A DNA stretch of 64,000 bases from Ascarosepion bandense (taxonomy: Eukaryota; Mollusca; Cephalopoda; Sepiida; Sepiidae). The stretch is taken from contig JBBBDQ010000750.1 in the NCBI GenBank assembly GCA_037127315.1, positions 1,519,501 to 1,583,500 of the forward strand. Reading direction: 5' to 3'. Shown piece by piece: positions 1 to 10,879 of the stretch (its first letter is position 1; each line of letters begins with the position of its first letter). Both the position numbers and the translations under genes were made by a program. The notes beneath the pieces were generated by a model. It saw only the letters and a program-made list of their open reading frames with translations. It ran no database searches and had not been told where the DNA came from.

Positions 1-736
1 TTTCTGTCTCTCTCTCTCTTTCATCTTTCTCTCTCTTCTTCTTCTTCTTCTTCTTCTGTCTCTCTCTTTCTATCTTCTCTCTCTTCTTCTTCTTTCTCTT
101 TCTTTCTGTCTCTCTCTTTCTATCTTTCTCTCTCTCTTCTTCTTCTTCTTTCTCTGTCTCTCTCTCTCTTTCTGTCTTTCTCTCTCTCTCTCTCTTTCTT
201 TCTGTCTTCCTCTCTTTCTATCTTTCTCTCTCTCTCTTCTTCTTCTTCTTCTTTCTGTCTCTCTCTTTCTATCTTTCTCTCTCTCTCTCTTCTTCTTTCT
301 TCTTCTGTCTCTCTCTTTCTATCTTTCTCTCTCTCTCTCTTCTTCTTCTTCTTCGTCTCTCTCTCTTTCTGTCTTTCTCTCTCTCTCTCTCTTTCTTATT
401 CTCTCTTTCTGTCTCTCTCTTTCTCTCTCTCTCCTTCTTCTTCTTCTTTCTGCCCCTTTCTTTCTATCTTTCTCTCTCTCTTTCTCTTTCTTCCTCTTTC
501 TGTCTCTCTCTCTCTCTCTCTCTCTCTTCTTCTTTCTGTCTCTCTCTTTATCTTCTTCTTCTTCTTCTTTCTGTCTCTCTCTGTCTTTCTCTCTCTCTTT
601 CTTCTTCTTTCTCTGTCTCTCTCTATCTTTCTCTCTCCTTCTTTCTTTCTGTCTTCTTTATCTTTCTGCCTCTCTCTCTCTTTCTTCTTCTTTCTGTCTC
701 TCTCTATCTTTCTCTCTCTCTCTTTCTTCTTCCTTC

Positions 737-776
<40 letters not shown>

Positions 777-1064
777 TCTGCCTCTCTTTATCTTTCTCTC
801 TCTCTCTTTCTTCTTCCTGCCTCTCTTTCTTCTTTCTCTGTCTCTCTCTCTTTATCTTCTTCTTCTTCTTCTTCTTTCTTTCTGTCTCTCTCTCTATCTT
901 TCTCTCTCCTTCTTCTTCTTTCTGCCTCTCTCGCTATCTTCTTCTTCTTCTTCCTTCTGTCTCTCCTTCTTACTCTCTCTCTCTCTCTCTCTCTCTCTCC
1001 TTCTTTCTCGGTCTCTCTCTCTCTTTCTATCTCTCTCTCTCTGTTTATTTTCTCTCTCTCTCTT

Positions 1065-1070
<6 letters not shown>
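1..1070. repeat. CT/CTT-rich low-complexity block
   Basis: Continuous pyrimidine-rich DNA made of interrupted CT, CTT, CTTT and TCTG runs. Open frames on the minus strand encode only E/R/K-rich low-complexity strings and are not genes. Confidence 0.95.

Positions 1071-1099
<29 letters not shown>
1071..1099. repeat. (CA)n microsatellite
   Basis: Perfect dinucleotide run at the right edge of the CT-rich block. Confidence 0.95.
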
Positions 1100-1102
<3 letters not shown>

Positions 1103-1814
1103 ACCTCATTTATCTACTTTCTTTTTCAGACGCTATCCCTTTTTCTTTCTACTTCTTCCTCACAAATAGGATTCTTTCACACTTCACCTTCGCCTCCCGC
1201 TTTTCTCCAGCACCCTTTTTATCACTACGCCCATCATCACCATCACCATCACCAACATCCTTATCACTCACTACTCCTACCACCACTCAATCTTTCTCCT
1301 ACTTCCCTCACCTTCCTTGCGCCTCGCTCATCTTTAATTCTTTTTCACATTTTCTATTTTTACATTGTTTTCCCTATGTCCCTCTTTGTAGGTTCCTTCC
1401 TAAGCATTGGGCGGACCCATTCTTTCTGTCTCCCTGTTTATATTGAACTTAGCAAACCATATTTTATCTGTTTCGCTATATCCTTATTACATACCATCTC
1501 TCTTTCGATCTCACAGCTTCCTCCTTCACCTGCCTTTGTTCCACGCACCTCTCCCAATATTCCGCTCATCCCGACTCGGGAAAGACATTTTGTTTTAATC
1601 TTTTATATTCAATTTTCCTCACTTTACCCAACCCTTGTCATTTCCATAGGTAAGCCAAAAATTATGTATATGCACACTGTATTCACAAACATATTAATAA
1701 AATTATTAATTTTTGATATTTACAATGACGGTCTGTCAGTCTGTCTATCGGTCTCTCTATACATGTGTTTGTGTGTGCGTGTGTAAGTATATATGTATAT
1801 GTGCGTGTATGTGT
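1100..1814. other. Non-repetitive, no gene recognised
   Basis: Pyrimidine-biased but not tandem. A 136-codon open frame (1376-1786, plus) has S/L/F-rich composition expected from T/C-rich DNA and no recognisable domain. I see no splice-site context or codon pattern arguing for a gene. Confidence 0.5.
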
Positions 1815-1816
1815 GT

Positions 1817-1860
<44 letters not shown>

Positions 1861-1869
1861 GACTGGGAG

Positions 1870-1911
<42 letters not shown>
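1815..1911. repeat. (GATA)n array
   Basis: Two GATA runs separated by a short interruption near 1860-1872 (GACTGGGAGA). The same type of interrupted array recurs throughout the window. Confidence 0.95.
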
Positions 1912-1914
<3 letters not shown>

Positions 1915-2041
1915 TCATCATCTAATCATATATAAATTTAAATGTATGAACATCCACTTACAGGTGAAAATTAATAATAATTAAAGACCCTACCGTGGAC
2001 ACGAGAAAATGGCTTAGTCCGTAAAAATCACGTACGAATGA

Positions 2042-2100
<59 letters not shown>

Positions 2101-2196
2101 ATGATAGCTATGATAGATCCAGTCATGAAAAATCCCTCATATCGAAAATTATTGCCAATTGCACTTCACACTAAAAGATTTGTTCGTCCGAAATAG

Positions 2197-2223
<27 letters not shown>
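2042..2223. repeat. (TG)n and poly-A
   Basis: TG run at 2042-2098 and a poly-A run at about 2199-2223, with about 100 bp of unremarkable sequence between them. Confidence 0.9.
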
Positions 2224-2227
<4 letters not shown>

Positions 2228-2668
2228 AAAGCGTGTAATAAAAAAAAAGAAAAAGAGATATTGAGATATTGTGATAAAGTGGAAAAGAAAATGTGTATGT
2301 TTGTAAGAGAGAGAGGGAGGGGGAGAGTTTTTAAAGATAAAGAAAAAGCTATGTTAAAGATAAAGAAAGAAAAAGAGAATAACAGCATAGTGAGAGACTG
2401 CAAATAAAGAAAGAGAGAGGTTAGATACAAGGAAAGAGGAGATATAGAGAAAGAGCAATAGAGGATAAATGAGATAAAGAGATAATGATGACAAAGAGAG
2501 AGAGAGAGAAAGAGAGTGGGACAGGAAAGAAAGGAAGGAAGAGGGTTTGGACAGAGAGGGGGATACTGGGGATGAAAGAGAGAGAAAAAATAAATGTTAG
2601 GAACACTGAAAGAGAAAGAGTGGAATAAAGAAAATGAGGAAATAGTAGACATTTTGGAGATAAATTAA

Positions 2669-2704
<36 letters not shown>

Positions 2705-2740
2705 AAAAACAAACAAACAAACAAACAAACAAGGTTGGGA
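2224..2740. repeat. GA-rich low complexity
   Basis: Purine-rich sequence with a GAAA run at about 2669-2704 and a CAAA run at about 2706-2732. Minus-strand open frames here are low-complexity S/L/F strings. Confidence 0.9.
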
Positions 2741-4745
2741 CAGAGAGGGGGATATTGGGGATAAAAAAGAAAGAGTTAGGGGCAATGAAATAGAGGCTGT
2801 GAGAGAGTTTAGGGATAAAAAGAGAGATGTATTGAATCGGGTAAGAGAAGTATGGATAGAAAAGACTGTGTGTGACTGCGAATAAAGAAAGAGGGAGAAA
2901 TTAGCGATGAAGAAAGAGAGAGAGAGTAAGAGAGAGGTTGGAGATAAGAGAGAGAGAGATTTCGGATACACATATAGATTGAGAGAAATAGAGATTTGGA
3001 GAATAAAGAAAGAGAGAAAATAGGGATAAAAGATAAAGAGAGGTGATGAAGAAAAAAGAGAGGTTGGTATAAAAAAAGAGTGGGGGTAAGTGGTTGGTGA
3101 TAAAGAGAGAGAAAGAGGGGGCCTGGAGATAAAGAAAGACTGAGAGTGAGATTGAGAGGTTCGGATAAAAAAGAGTGAGTAATTGATGATAAAAGAGAGA
3201 GTGGGGGGCTTGGGGATAAAGAAAGAGTGAGGGTGAGATACAGAAGTTCGGATAAAGAAGGAGTGAGTATTTGGTGATAAAAGAAAAAGAGAGAGAAAGA
3301 GAGCGCCTGGAGATAAAGAAAGACTGAGAGTGAGATTGAGAGGTTCGGATAAAAAAGAGTGAGTAATTGATGATAAAAGAGAGTGTGGGGGGCTTGGGGA
3401 TAAAGAAAGAGTGAGGGTGAGATACAGAAGTTCGGATAAAGAAGGTGTGAGTATTTGGTGATAAAAGAAAGAGAGAGAGAAAGAGAGGGCCTGGAGATAA
3501 AGAAAGACTGAGAGTGAGATTGAGAGGTTCAGATAAAAAAGAGTGAGTAATTGATGATAAAAGAGAGTGTGGGGGGCTTGGGGATAAAGAAAGAGTGAGG
3601 GTGAGATAAAAGTTCGGATAAAGAAGGAGTGAGTATTTGGTGATAAAAGAAAGAGAGAGAGAAAGAGGGAGGGCCTGGAGATAAAGAAAGACTGAGAGTG
3701 AGATTGAGAGGTTCGGATAAAAAAGAGTGAGTAATTGATGATAAAAGAGAGAGTGGGGGGGCTTGGGGATAAAGAAACAGTGAGGGTGAGATACAGAAGT
3801 TCGGATAAAGAAGGAGTGAGTATTTGGTGATAAAAGAAAGAGAGAGAGAAAGAGAGGGCCTGGAGATAAAGAAAGACTGAGAGTGAGATTGAGAGGTTCG
3901 GATAAAAAAGAGTGAGTAATTGATGATAAAAGAGAGTGTGGGGGGCTTGGGGATAAAGAAAGAGTGAGGGTGAGATACAGAAGTTCGGATAAAGAAGGTG
4001 TGAGTATTTGGTGATAAAAGAAAGAGAGAGAGAAAGAGAGGGCCTGGGTATAAAGAAAGACTGAGAGTGAGATTGAGAGGTTCGGATAAAAAAGAGTGAG
4101 TAATTGATGATAAAAGAGAGAGTGGGGGGCTTGGGGATAAAGAAAGAGTGAGGGTGAGATACAGAAGTTCGGATAAAGAAGGAGTGAGTGTTTGGTGATA
4201 AAAGAAAAAAAGAGAGAAAGAGAGGGCCTGGAGATAAAGAAAGACTGAGAGTGAGATTGAGAGGTTCGGATAAAAAAGAGTGAGTAATTGATGATAAAAG
4301 AGAGAGTGGGGGGCTTGGGGATAAAGAAAGAGTGAGGGTGAGATGCAGAAGTTCGGATAAAGAAGGAGTGAGTATTTGGTGATAAAAGAAAGAGAGATAG
4401 AAAGAGAGGGCCTGGAGATAAAGAAAGACTGAGAGTGAGATTGAGAGGTTCGGATAAAAAAGAGTAATTGGTGATAAAAAAAGAGAGAAAGAGAGATGGT
4501 CTGGGAATAAAGAAAGAGTGAGGGTGAGATAGAGAGGTTTGGATACAGAAGAAGTAAGTGGTGGTGATAAAAAAGAGAGGGGGCTTGGAGATATAGAAAG
4601 AGTGATTGTCAGATAAAGAAGTTGAAGCTGTTGGTGATGAAAAAGAGAGAGAGAAAGATGTATTGGGGATAAAGAGATAAATTGTGAGAAATTGCGAGAG
4701 AAAGAAAAAGAGTGCGTGAACGAAAGAGAGAGAGAGAGAGAGAGA
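2741..4745. repeat. GA-rich minisatellite, about 184-bp unit
   Basis: The phrase GGCCTGGAGATAAAG or a close variant recurs near 3119, 3305, 3488, 3672, 3857, 4041, 4225 and 4410, giving a period of about 184 bp and roughly eight copies, with decayed copies on both sides. Each unit holds two related monomers of about 90 bp: one with GGCCTGGAGATAAAGAAAG...GATTGAGAGGTTCGG, the other with GGGCTTGGGGATAAAG...ATACAGAAGTTCGG. This is a small higher-order repeat. A 637-codon minus-strand frame crosses it, but successive units are read in different frames, so it is not a protein. Confidence 0.9.
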
Positions 4746-5160
4746 GATATGGAAAGGGGCCTCTATATCTATCTGCCTATCTAACCTGGTTGATTTACTT
4801 GCTCCAATTTCCAAGAGCTCTTGTCATTGGCAATTCGCAAAGGACATAAATTTCAAACACTTAAATATTTCAATACATATATGACGCTGTCACAAGGCTA
4901 TATTTAAAGACACCTCGACATTTTTTTCTTTTCCCCTCCATCTCACGCTTTCTGTGGACCCTGACTCTCCCTTCTCCATGCACACTAACATCTAGGTATG
5001 CGCATGTCCTACACTGCACGCTGGTGTGTACACAAAACACCTCGAGCCTTCAGAGTGGAATATCGAATCCGTGTCTTTGTATATTTTGAAGATTAAAAAA
5101 ATCAATAAACAGTACATTTTGACGCTATTCATGTATGTCTGTGTGCTCGACACCCTCTTA
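4746..5160. other. Unique-looking, nothing recognised
   Basis: About 400 bp of ordinary A/T-rich sequence between repeats. No domain, RNA gene or transposon end seen. Confidence 0.5.
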
Positions 5161-5409
5161 CACGCATTCTCCCTTTTTCTCTCTTTTTTATCTCTCTCTC
5201 GCTCTAACTCTCTTTGTCTCTCTCTTTGTCTCTAACTCTCTCTTTCTCTCTTTTTTAACTCTAAACTCTAACTGTCTCTCTTCCTCTCTTTCTCTCTCCC
5301 TATCTCTCTGTCTGTCTCTTTCTCTCTCTCTCTAACTCTGTGTCTCTCTTTTCTCTTTTATTCTAACTCTATCTCTGTCTCTTTCTTTTTCTTTTTCAAT
5401 ATCTTTATT

Positions 5410-5457
<48 letters not shown>

Positions 5458-5475
5458 AAAAAGAAAAAAGATACA
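5161..5475. repeat. CT-rich DNA and (TA)n with inverted flanks
   Basis: CT-rich to about 5400, then a TA run (5415-5455). The run is flanked by CTTTTTCTTTTTCAATA on the left and TATTGAAAAAGAAAAAAG on the right. These are reverse complements, so the block can form one long hairpin. Confidence 0.85.
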
Positions 5476-5551
5476 TATATATATCATGAGCTTACAAATA
5501 TCTTTACGTATGTCTGAACGTATGTGTAAAGAACTTTGAATTTATCTCCCG

Positions 5552-5965
5552 CTAGTGGAGTTACCCGACGTTGCCCGGGATTTAAACACCTTCAAAATAA
5601 ATCTATAACAACAATATTTCAAATTCATTTATTCAAACGCGAAAATACCTTAAGTTTTTACATTGCATTACTTGTTGGTAGGCAGTATTATTTGTTTAAA
5701 CAAAGCTTAAACAAACAAATTGGTTCTACTTCCCACACGTGACAAACAAAATACAACTGCCCCCAAAACCGAAGAGATATGCAGGATTCTTCTAACTTTC
5801 GTTCCGGAACTGATAGAGTCTGGCCTTTTGCTTTGTGAATAGACATAGCAAAGGTTACTCGCATTGAAAACTGAAAATAATATTAAAATTTCATAACTAA
5901 TATAAAAATTAATAGAAAATAACATTTCATGAATAAGACAGGCAGCTATAATTTTTGCGTACATC
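5552..5965 (-). mobile_element. Helitron-like fragment, 3-prime end preserved
   Basis: On the minus strand the sequence ends CCCGGGCAACGTCGGG, then a few bases, then CTAG. That is the terminal hairpin plus CTRR end expected of Helitrons. The body differs from the four 730-800 bp Helitron copies elsewhere in the window. An 85-codon minus-strand frame (5707-5964) runs through it; I do not recognise the product. The 5-prime end is not identified. Confidence 0.5.
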
Positions 5966-6049
5966 TATTATGAAATTTTATGGTATTTTATTTATTATTA
6001 ATTTTATATTGCCTAAGGAAATTTTAAACAACTCTGAAAACGCATATAC

Positions 6050-6150
<101 letters not shown>

Positions 6151-6264
6151 TCCAAATGAATAAGGAACGAAGAAAATATTTACAACGTTCAAATCATTAA
6201 TTTAAAACAGTGCTCAATATAGAAATAGAGCTTTGAATATTTATTATAAATTATAGTTTAGAAC

Positions 6265-6333
6265 ATGTACAAATTATCATCTACTACAAAATGTACATTT
6301 TGTTTCGACATTGAAAGGACAATGTCTCATCAG
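6265..6333 (-). ncRNA. Hammerhead ribozyme-like core, family A copy 1
   Basis: Reading the minus strand: CTGATGA, stem II GACATTG/CAATGTC closing a TCCTTT loop, GAAA, then the palindrome CAAAATGTACATTTTG as stem III, then TA, the expected cleavage position. All catalytic-core bases match the hammerhead consensus CUGANGA...GAAA...UH. Stem I is poor because the sequence upstream of CTGATGA is rearranged, so this copy may not cleave. Confidence 0.6.
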
Positions 6334-6525
6334 GAAAGGACAATGTCTTATATTAATAGCAAAAGTACTCAACTTTATATAGGAGCAGATTATCCCAGTC
6401 AATAAAGAACGAAGAAAATATTAACAACGTTCAAAACATTTATTTAAAACATTGCTCAACATAGAAATAGAGCTTTGAATATTTATTATAAATTATAATT
6501 TCGAACATGTTCACATTACAATCTC

Positions 6526-6580
6526 CTACAAAGTGTACATTTTGTTTCGACATTGAAGGGACAATGTCTCATCTGATAGT
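6526..6580 (-). ncRNA. Hammerhead-like core, family A copy 2
   Basis: Same architecture as copy 1, but the first box reads CAGATGA instead of CTGATGA, a core change likely to abolish activity. Stem II and GAAAC are intact. Confidence 0.5.
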
Positions 6581-6582
6581 AA

Positions 6583-6645
6583 ACACTATGAAACATTGTC
6601 CTTTCAATGTCGAAACAAAATGTACACTTTGTAGTAGATTGTAAT
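6583..6645 (+). ncRNA. Hammerhead-like core, family A copy 3, degenerate
   Basis: Plus-strand inverted partner of copy 2. The first box has decayed to CTATGAAA. The second half of stem II, CGAAAC, stem III and the TTTGTA cleavage region remain. Confidence 0.4.
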
Positions 6646-6685
6646 TTGAACATGTTCCAAATTATCATTTATAATATATATATAT

Positions 6686-7250
6686 ATATATATAATTTTG
6701 AAAGCGCCTAAAATTCATACCACGGTTTGACTAAGCCTTGTGAGTGAAATTGGATAGGCGGATCTCTTTGAGGAGTCGTCGGTGGTTGTGCTAGCTCGAA
6801 GTCACAAGTAATCGTGACCGAGAGTTTGAGCGTCCTGGCCTTGATCAGACTGTTGTTCACGCTAAATAACGCTCTCTCTCTCCAAGAAACTACAATTAAG
6901 GTTTGCTGCTCAGCATAGTTGCAGTTTAAACAACAGGTAGACTTTGTGGGTGTTGAACAAAATACAAGTGTGCCTGAGCAGGCGTCTACAATGGGTATTA
7001 GCTAACCGCCCTGGTAGACGAGTATCTTCGAATACGAGTGGCCAACCTTTATATAGATATAAATAATTATAACGGTGTTTTATTTGAACGCTCACGTGGC
7101 AGGGTTTTTTTGAACGCGCAATATTTTAAATTAACCGAATTATGACGTTTTTATCCATGGTTGTATGAACATCCGAGGTATTTCTTAGTGTGGATGCACT
7201 ATTTCCGTTCTTTCATTTAACAGTTCGTTCTTGTTTGTGAATAGCATAAA
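6686..7250. other. No gene recognised
   Basis: Intermediate-GC sequence without domain or repeat that I can place. A 61-codon minus frame (6910-7095) has no recognisable features. Confidence 0.4.
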
Positions 7251-7255
7251 ATATA

Positions 7256-7320
7256 TAGTCATCCGCAGAGAGGTCCTGTTTCACTGTATCGCAGCTCATC
7301 AGTACGGTTAGAGACCAGAC
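7256..7320 (-). ncRNA. Hammerhead ribozyme, family B copy 1
   Basis: CTGATGA, stem II GCTGCGATACAGT, GAAAC. The stem III palindrome has decayed (CAGGACCTCTC), so activity is doubtful. Stem I arms are recognisable: CCGTA pairs with TGCGG. Confidence 0.6.
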
Positions 7321-7560
7321 TGCTTTTGGCCAGGATTGAAACACGACCGAATTGATATCAGTCGGTGATTCTATCTCTAAGCTATGGGACCTCGATGGAG
7401 GAAGGCGGATTTTAGCGCGTTATATACACAATGTAAACACACGTCAGTAGCCGAGAGTGTTCAAATTCATTACTGAATGAATAATGCGCAAATGCGTGAG
7501 TAGCTACTGTTTATAAAGTTTACCATTTCCCCATAGTGCTCAATCGGCGTGCAAGAGCAC
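7256..7560 (-). mobile_element. Hammerhead SINE (family B), full length
   Basis: About 305 bp, same extent as the copy at 61486-61790. Read on the minus strand it has a 5-prime extension of about 165 bp, then a tRNA-like region (box A near CATAGCTTAGAGATAG, box B near GTGTTTCAATCCTGG), then a hammerhead core, ending next to AT-rich DNA. It abuts an opposite-strand copy head to head. Box A/B suggest RNA polymerase III, but the conserved sequence far upstream of box A is not typical of a simple tRNA SINE. Confidence 0.65.
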
Positions 7561-7561
7561 A

Positions 7562-7815
7562 AAAACAGAAGCTACTCTGGCATGTACGCATCGCTCATTC
7601 CGTAATGCATTAAGAACACTCTGGCTATTGGGCGTGTATAATGATAATATACACGCTAAAAAGTCTGCCTTCTTCTACCGAGCGCCCATAGCCAAGAGGT
7701 AGAATCGCCGACTGACGCCAATTCTGTCGAGTTTCAATCCTGGGTTAAAAGCAATTGGAGTCTAACCATACTGATGAGCTGTGATACAGCGAAACAGATG
7801 ACTATAAATATATAT
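7562..7815 (+). mobile_element. Hammerhead SINE (family B), 5-prime truncated
   Basis: Plus-strand copy with the tRNA-like region CATAGCCAAGAGGTAG...GTCGAGTTTCAATCCTGG and the core CTGATGAGCTGTGATACAGC GAAAC. The end reads GAAACAGATGACTAT: a deletion between two GAT repeats has removed half of stem III and the cleavage site, so the ribozyme is broken. It forms an inverted pair with the neighbouring minus copy. Confidence 0.65.
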
Positions 7816-7869
7816 ATCGTTCTACGTCGATTGCACGACTCGGAGTTTCACGTGTTATGGATTTATCAG

Positions 7870-7917
<48 letters not shown>

Positions 7918-8598
7918 GCGTATTTATACATATTCTGAAACTGTAAAATTACTTTTTTAATCACTGGTCGTTCGCAGTTTGTAATAAGCTTTTAGCTTTT
8001 TTATTAGTAAAAATAGTATAGTATTTCTTGAAATTTACAAGATTGAAAAAGTTTTAACACCTTTATATATTAATCGGAATTTATTCATTTATTTACTTAT
8101 TTACTTCAGACTATATTGTTCTTAGCATACATCATTAATAAAACAATTAAACCTTTTCGAATTCAATAATATCTTAGTTTTATTGAGTTTTGTATTTTAC
8201 AATTCAAATATTCTTTTCCGTAAATGGTCGTTCGGTTTTAGGTTTTTTTTTTGTTATTATTCTCATTGTTATGTTTTTTATTTTATTTGGGCTTTATTTG
8301 GTTTTTATTATGCTTTATCCTTTATTCATTAATTTTATCCTTAATCCTTTTTAAATTAGTTTTTAAATTTGATGTTTACTGCTCTCCACTAATTTTTCTT
8401 TATAAAAAGACGAGTGCTAAATCTTTATACAAACATACAGACATGCAGATACAATCCTTCTTTTATATATAGATTCAGATGCAATTATGTATGAATGTAA
8501 GCGCATGCGTAAACGTCGAATCTTTAAGGCAGTAATTATTACTAATTCTTTTTGTTACTTTTACATTAGTCTATGAATATGCCTGTGTTCTTTTCATT
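7816..8598. other. AT-rich, (TA)n at 7876-7911, no gene recognised
   Basis: Very A/T-rich sequence following a TA run. A 73-codon plus frame (8251-8472) is F/L-rich and looks like chance. Confidence 0.5.
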
Positions 8599-8599
8599 A

Positions 8600-8952
8600 T
8601 ACAGGATGTCCATGTAAAAAAGTATAACTTTATATATATTTGTGATAGAAATAATCAGTAAAAAATGTTATAAAGTTTAATGTACCTAGTTTTAAGTATA
8701 GTTATTGAATAATTCTTTACCAGAAAATTTGAAACAATTTTTAGATATGTAAAAAAAATATAAGCTGCAAAATAGTATTACCCTTTGTATTGCTAATGAT
8801 GGAGGACATGTGTAAACTTAAATAACATTTCAATAAAACCTTAAAAAATATAGATTTACTTCTTTCTAATCCTTTTTACAAATTATTTCTGTTGCAAATA
8901 CAAATAAAGTTATAAATTGTTTAAAGTGCAGACAAACTTTATGGACACCCTG

Positions 8953-8953
<1 letters not shown>
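8600..8953. mobile_element. Mariner-type MITE
   Basis: Left end TACAGGATGTCCATG and right end CATAAAG... in reverse complement (TACAGGGTGTCCATAAAG) are imperfect terminal inverted repeats, flanked by TA. About 350 bp, no transposase. TACAGGGTGTCC-type termini with TA targets are typical of Tc1/mariner/IS630 elements. Subterminal AGTATAACTTTAT is also inverted at the other side. Confidence 0.7.

Positions 8954-8957
<4 letters not shown>

Positions 8958-9027
<70 letters not shown>
8958..9027. repeat. (TG)n microsatellite
   Basis: Near-perfect TG run directly after the MITE. Confidence 0.95.
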
Positions 9028-9029
<2 letters not shown>

Positions 9030-9835
9030 TGATATTATGCTTTTATAAACCATTATAATAACAAAATTACAATATATATATATAACATTAATACATATTT
9101 GGACAGTAATCTTTCCTTAAAACATCTTTCATTGAGTAGGAAAATTTAATTGAGTTTTTATTAATTTTTTCCAGCATCTTACATTTCTCCGTTTTGTTGG
9201 AGATAAAAAACACCATAATTTTTGTCGTCTCAAGTGCTTTCAGCCACTTCCATAGCCATTTTTGAGGTGTTTATGTCTCTGCTGCAGTTATTTTTTCCTC
9301 GTGTTTTGCCTGTTACGTAGTCATGCATCTTATTTTGTTTTATGAAGAGAGGAAGAGAAAGAAGGACAGATGGAGAGAATAGATAAATTTAAATGTTTAA
9401 TTATCATGTTTCTACTCTGGTCTCCCGGAAATTACATCCACTCTTCAGAAGACTTAATTGTAAAATTCAATTTAATTTTTAAATATAATAACCGCTTCCC
9501 AAATTTCCAGAAACCGGTTCTATAAAGGCAGGTAATCTTTAGGAACCTACTTTTCTTTTTTGCTTTTCAATCTGAGAATGGATACAAATGACATCAAACA
9601 TAATTAAACCATTTTGATAATTTAATACAAAAAATATATTTATTAAGTCATTTCAGATTGAGATTCCGTTTCCAACATATTCTTATTCAGAAGTATGAGG
9701 TTTTTGACTCTGTGTCATCAATTCTGTTATGGTTTCTTAGCCACATTCGAACTGATTCACTGCAATCCCAAAAATCCAATGGAAGTCCCTTTATATTTAT
9801 CATACAATTTGTCAAATTTTTAACATCAAAACGTA
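9028..9835. other. No gene; possible Penelope-terminus relic
   Basis: Around 9060-9265 the sequence resembles repeats at 45612-45830 and 50560-50740 (aacattaat..., CTCAAGTGCTTTCAGCCACTTCC...GCCATTTTTGAG). The remainder is unplaced AT-rich DNA. Confidence 0.35.
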
Positions 9836-9837
9836 AG

Positions 9838-10395
9838 TAAATGCAAGGAATTCAAACTCGGCACCCCGATTTGCCGTTCCGAGTCGGTATTCACTGCACC
9901 ACAAAGCACATCCTTACGCATAGCGACTTCAAAATGAAAATGATAAGCTGCCAATCTAGTCAGTCACTCATATAATTGTCATCTGTGATACACGCTTGGG
10001 CGATAATGTCCCTTTCGATCCATGATTTTCCCGCAGTAGGTTGCCATTTCTCTCTGCAGTATACTGGTTGCCAACCAAGATAAAAGAACCAAATCTGTCC
10101 TCCTATTCAATCCATAGCTGACGGGAGAAGAGATAAAAATCAGACAAGTGCCATACGTGATACACGCTTGGGTGAACATGTTTCCTGCAACAGGTTGCCA
10201 TTTCTTTCTGCAGTAGTCTGGTTACCAACCAAGTCTATAGAACCCAATCTATCCTACTATTCAACTTATAGATGGAGGAGTATTTGTTATTTGTGCGCAA
10301 GTGATTGCAACGAATTCAAATGGAATTCGAATTCGGCTCTCCGATTTCTCATTCCGAACAATCCTTTGCTCCCCAACGTACATCCCACGCCAATC
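9838..10395 (-). mobile_element. Three partial tRNA-SINEs (family A)
   Basis: Minus-strand pieces: a head only (9838-9912, GAGTTTGAATTCCTTGC), a middle plus tail (about 9955-10138), and a nearly full copy (10139-10395). Family A consensus: tRNA-like head (box A TGGTGCAGTGG, box B GAGTTCGAATTCC), a middle with CCCTTGGGAAAGGTATTAA, then CAGTCTACCGCAGAAAG, and a tail with the hairpin CATGTCTCTTTCGAGACATG. It resembles the cephalopod tRNA-derived SINE group. Confidence 0.75.
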
Positions 10396-10439
10396 TACGA
10401 CTACGCTTCATATAACGAATTCGTGGTATCAAAGAGTAA

Positions 10440-10645
10440 ATCTCATCAGAACAGTTACTATAAAAACATTTATCGAAGAGGCACACGGAAGCTACATTTT
10501 AGTGGTTGAAAACAGACTGAAGTTGAAAGGCCGCTTCAAGAAACACGAGATATATAGCAGAAGCATCTGACCAGACGTGGCAACAATATTCAATGCACAG
10601 ACGAATGGCAGACTGGTAAAGGTAGCAATATTTTGGTTATGGAAA
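10440..10645 (-). pseudogene. LINE J fragment (CR1/Jockey type)
   Basis: Antisense match to the C-terminal half of the LINE best preserved at 16445-17919 and 39510-41805: AGCATCTGACCAGACGTGGC and CAATATTCAATGCACAGACG parallel the other minus-strand copies. Frames are broken. Confidence 0.6.
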
Positions 10646-10879
10646 GAACAAAAGTATAGTAGTCAATGTTTAAGTACTGAATGAAAATTGTTCAAAATAT
10701 GGTGCCGTTTATCATTGCCTATTTTAAATAAAGTTTTCCTTTCAAGGGGATAGCATTAAGAGTCGTAGAAAGTAAGTTTTTTGTTTGTTTGTTTTTGTAA
10801 TGTGCTTTTTCATAATTTGTTTTTTAAATGCTATGGTATGACTTGGAATTGATATTTATGCTCAGAATGTCAACAGAAA

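Larger units (their letters stand above)
6151..6685. mobile_element. Fold-back repeat, Penelope-like terminus suspected
   Basis: Two direct copies of a unit of about 190 bp (starting near 6151 and 6392 with AATAAGGAACGAAGAAAATA or similar) are followed by an inverted partial copy (about 6593-6680). A further copy is at 57605-57845. Each unit carries a hammerhead-like core, listed separately. Hammerheads in repeat termini are known from Penelope-like elements and retrozymes, which is why I suggest that class. No coding part is present here. Confidence 0.5.

Noticed and set aside
788..1099. E/R/K-rich frames
   Set aside because: Translation of CT-rich microsatellite DNA; similar strings occur in several frames.
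2901..4814. 637-codon minus-strand open frame with repeated S/L/F/P peptides
   Set aside because: It lies in a GA-rich minisatellite. Successive repeat units are read in different frames, and stop-free sequence is expected from the composition.
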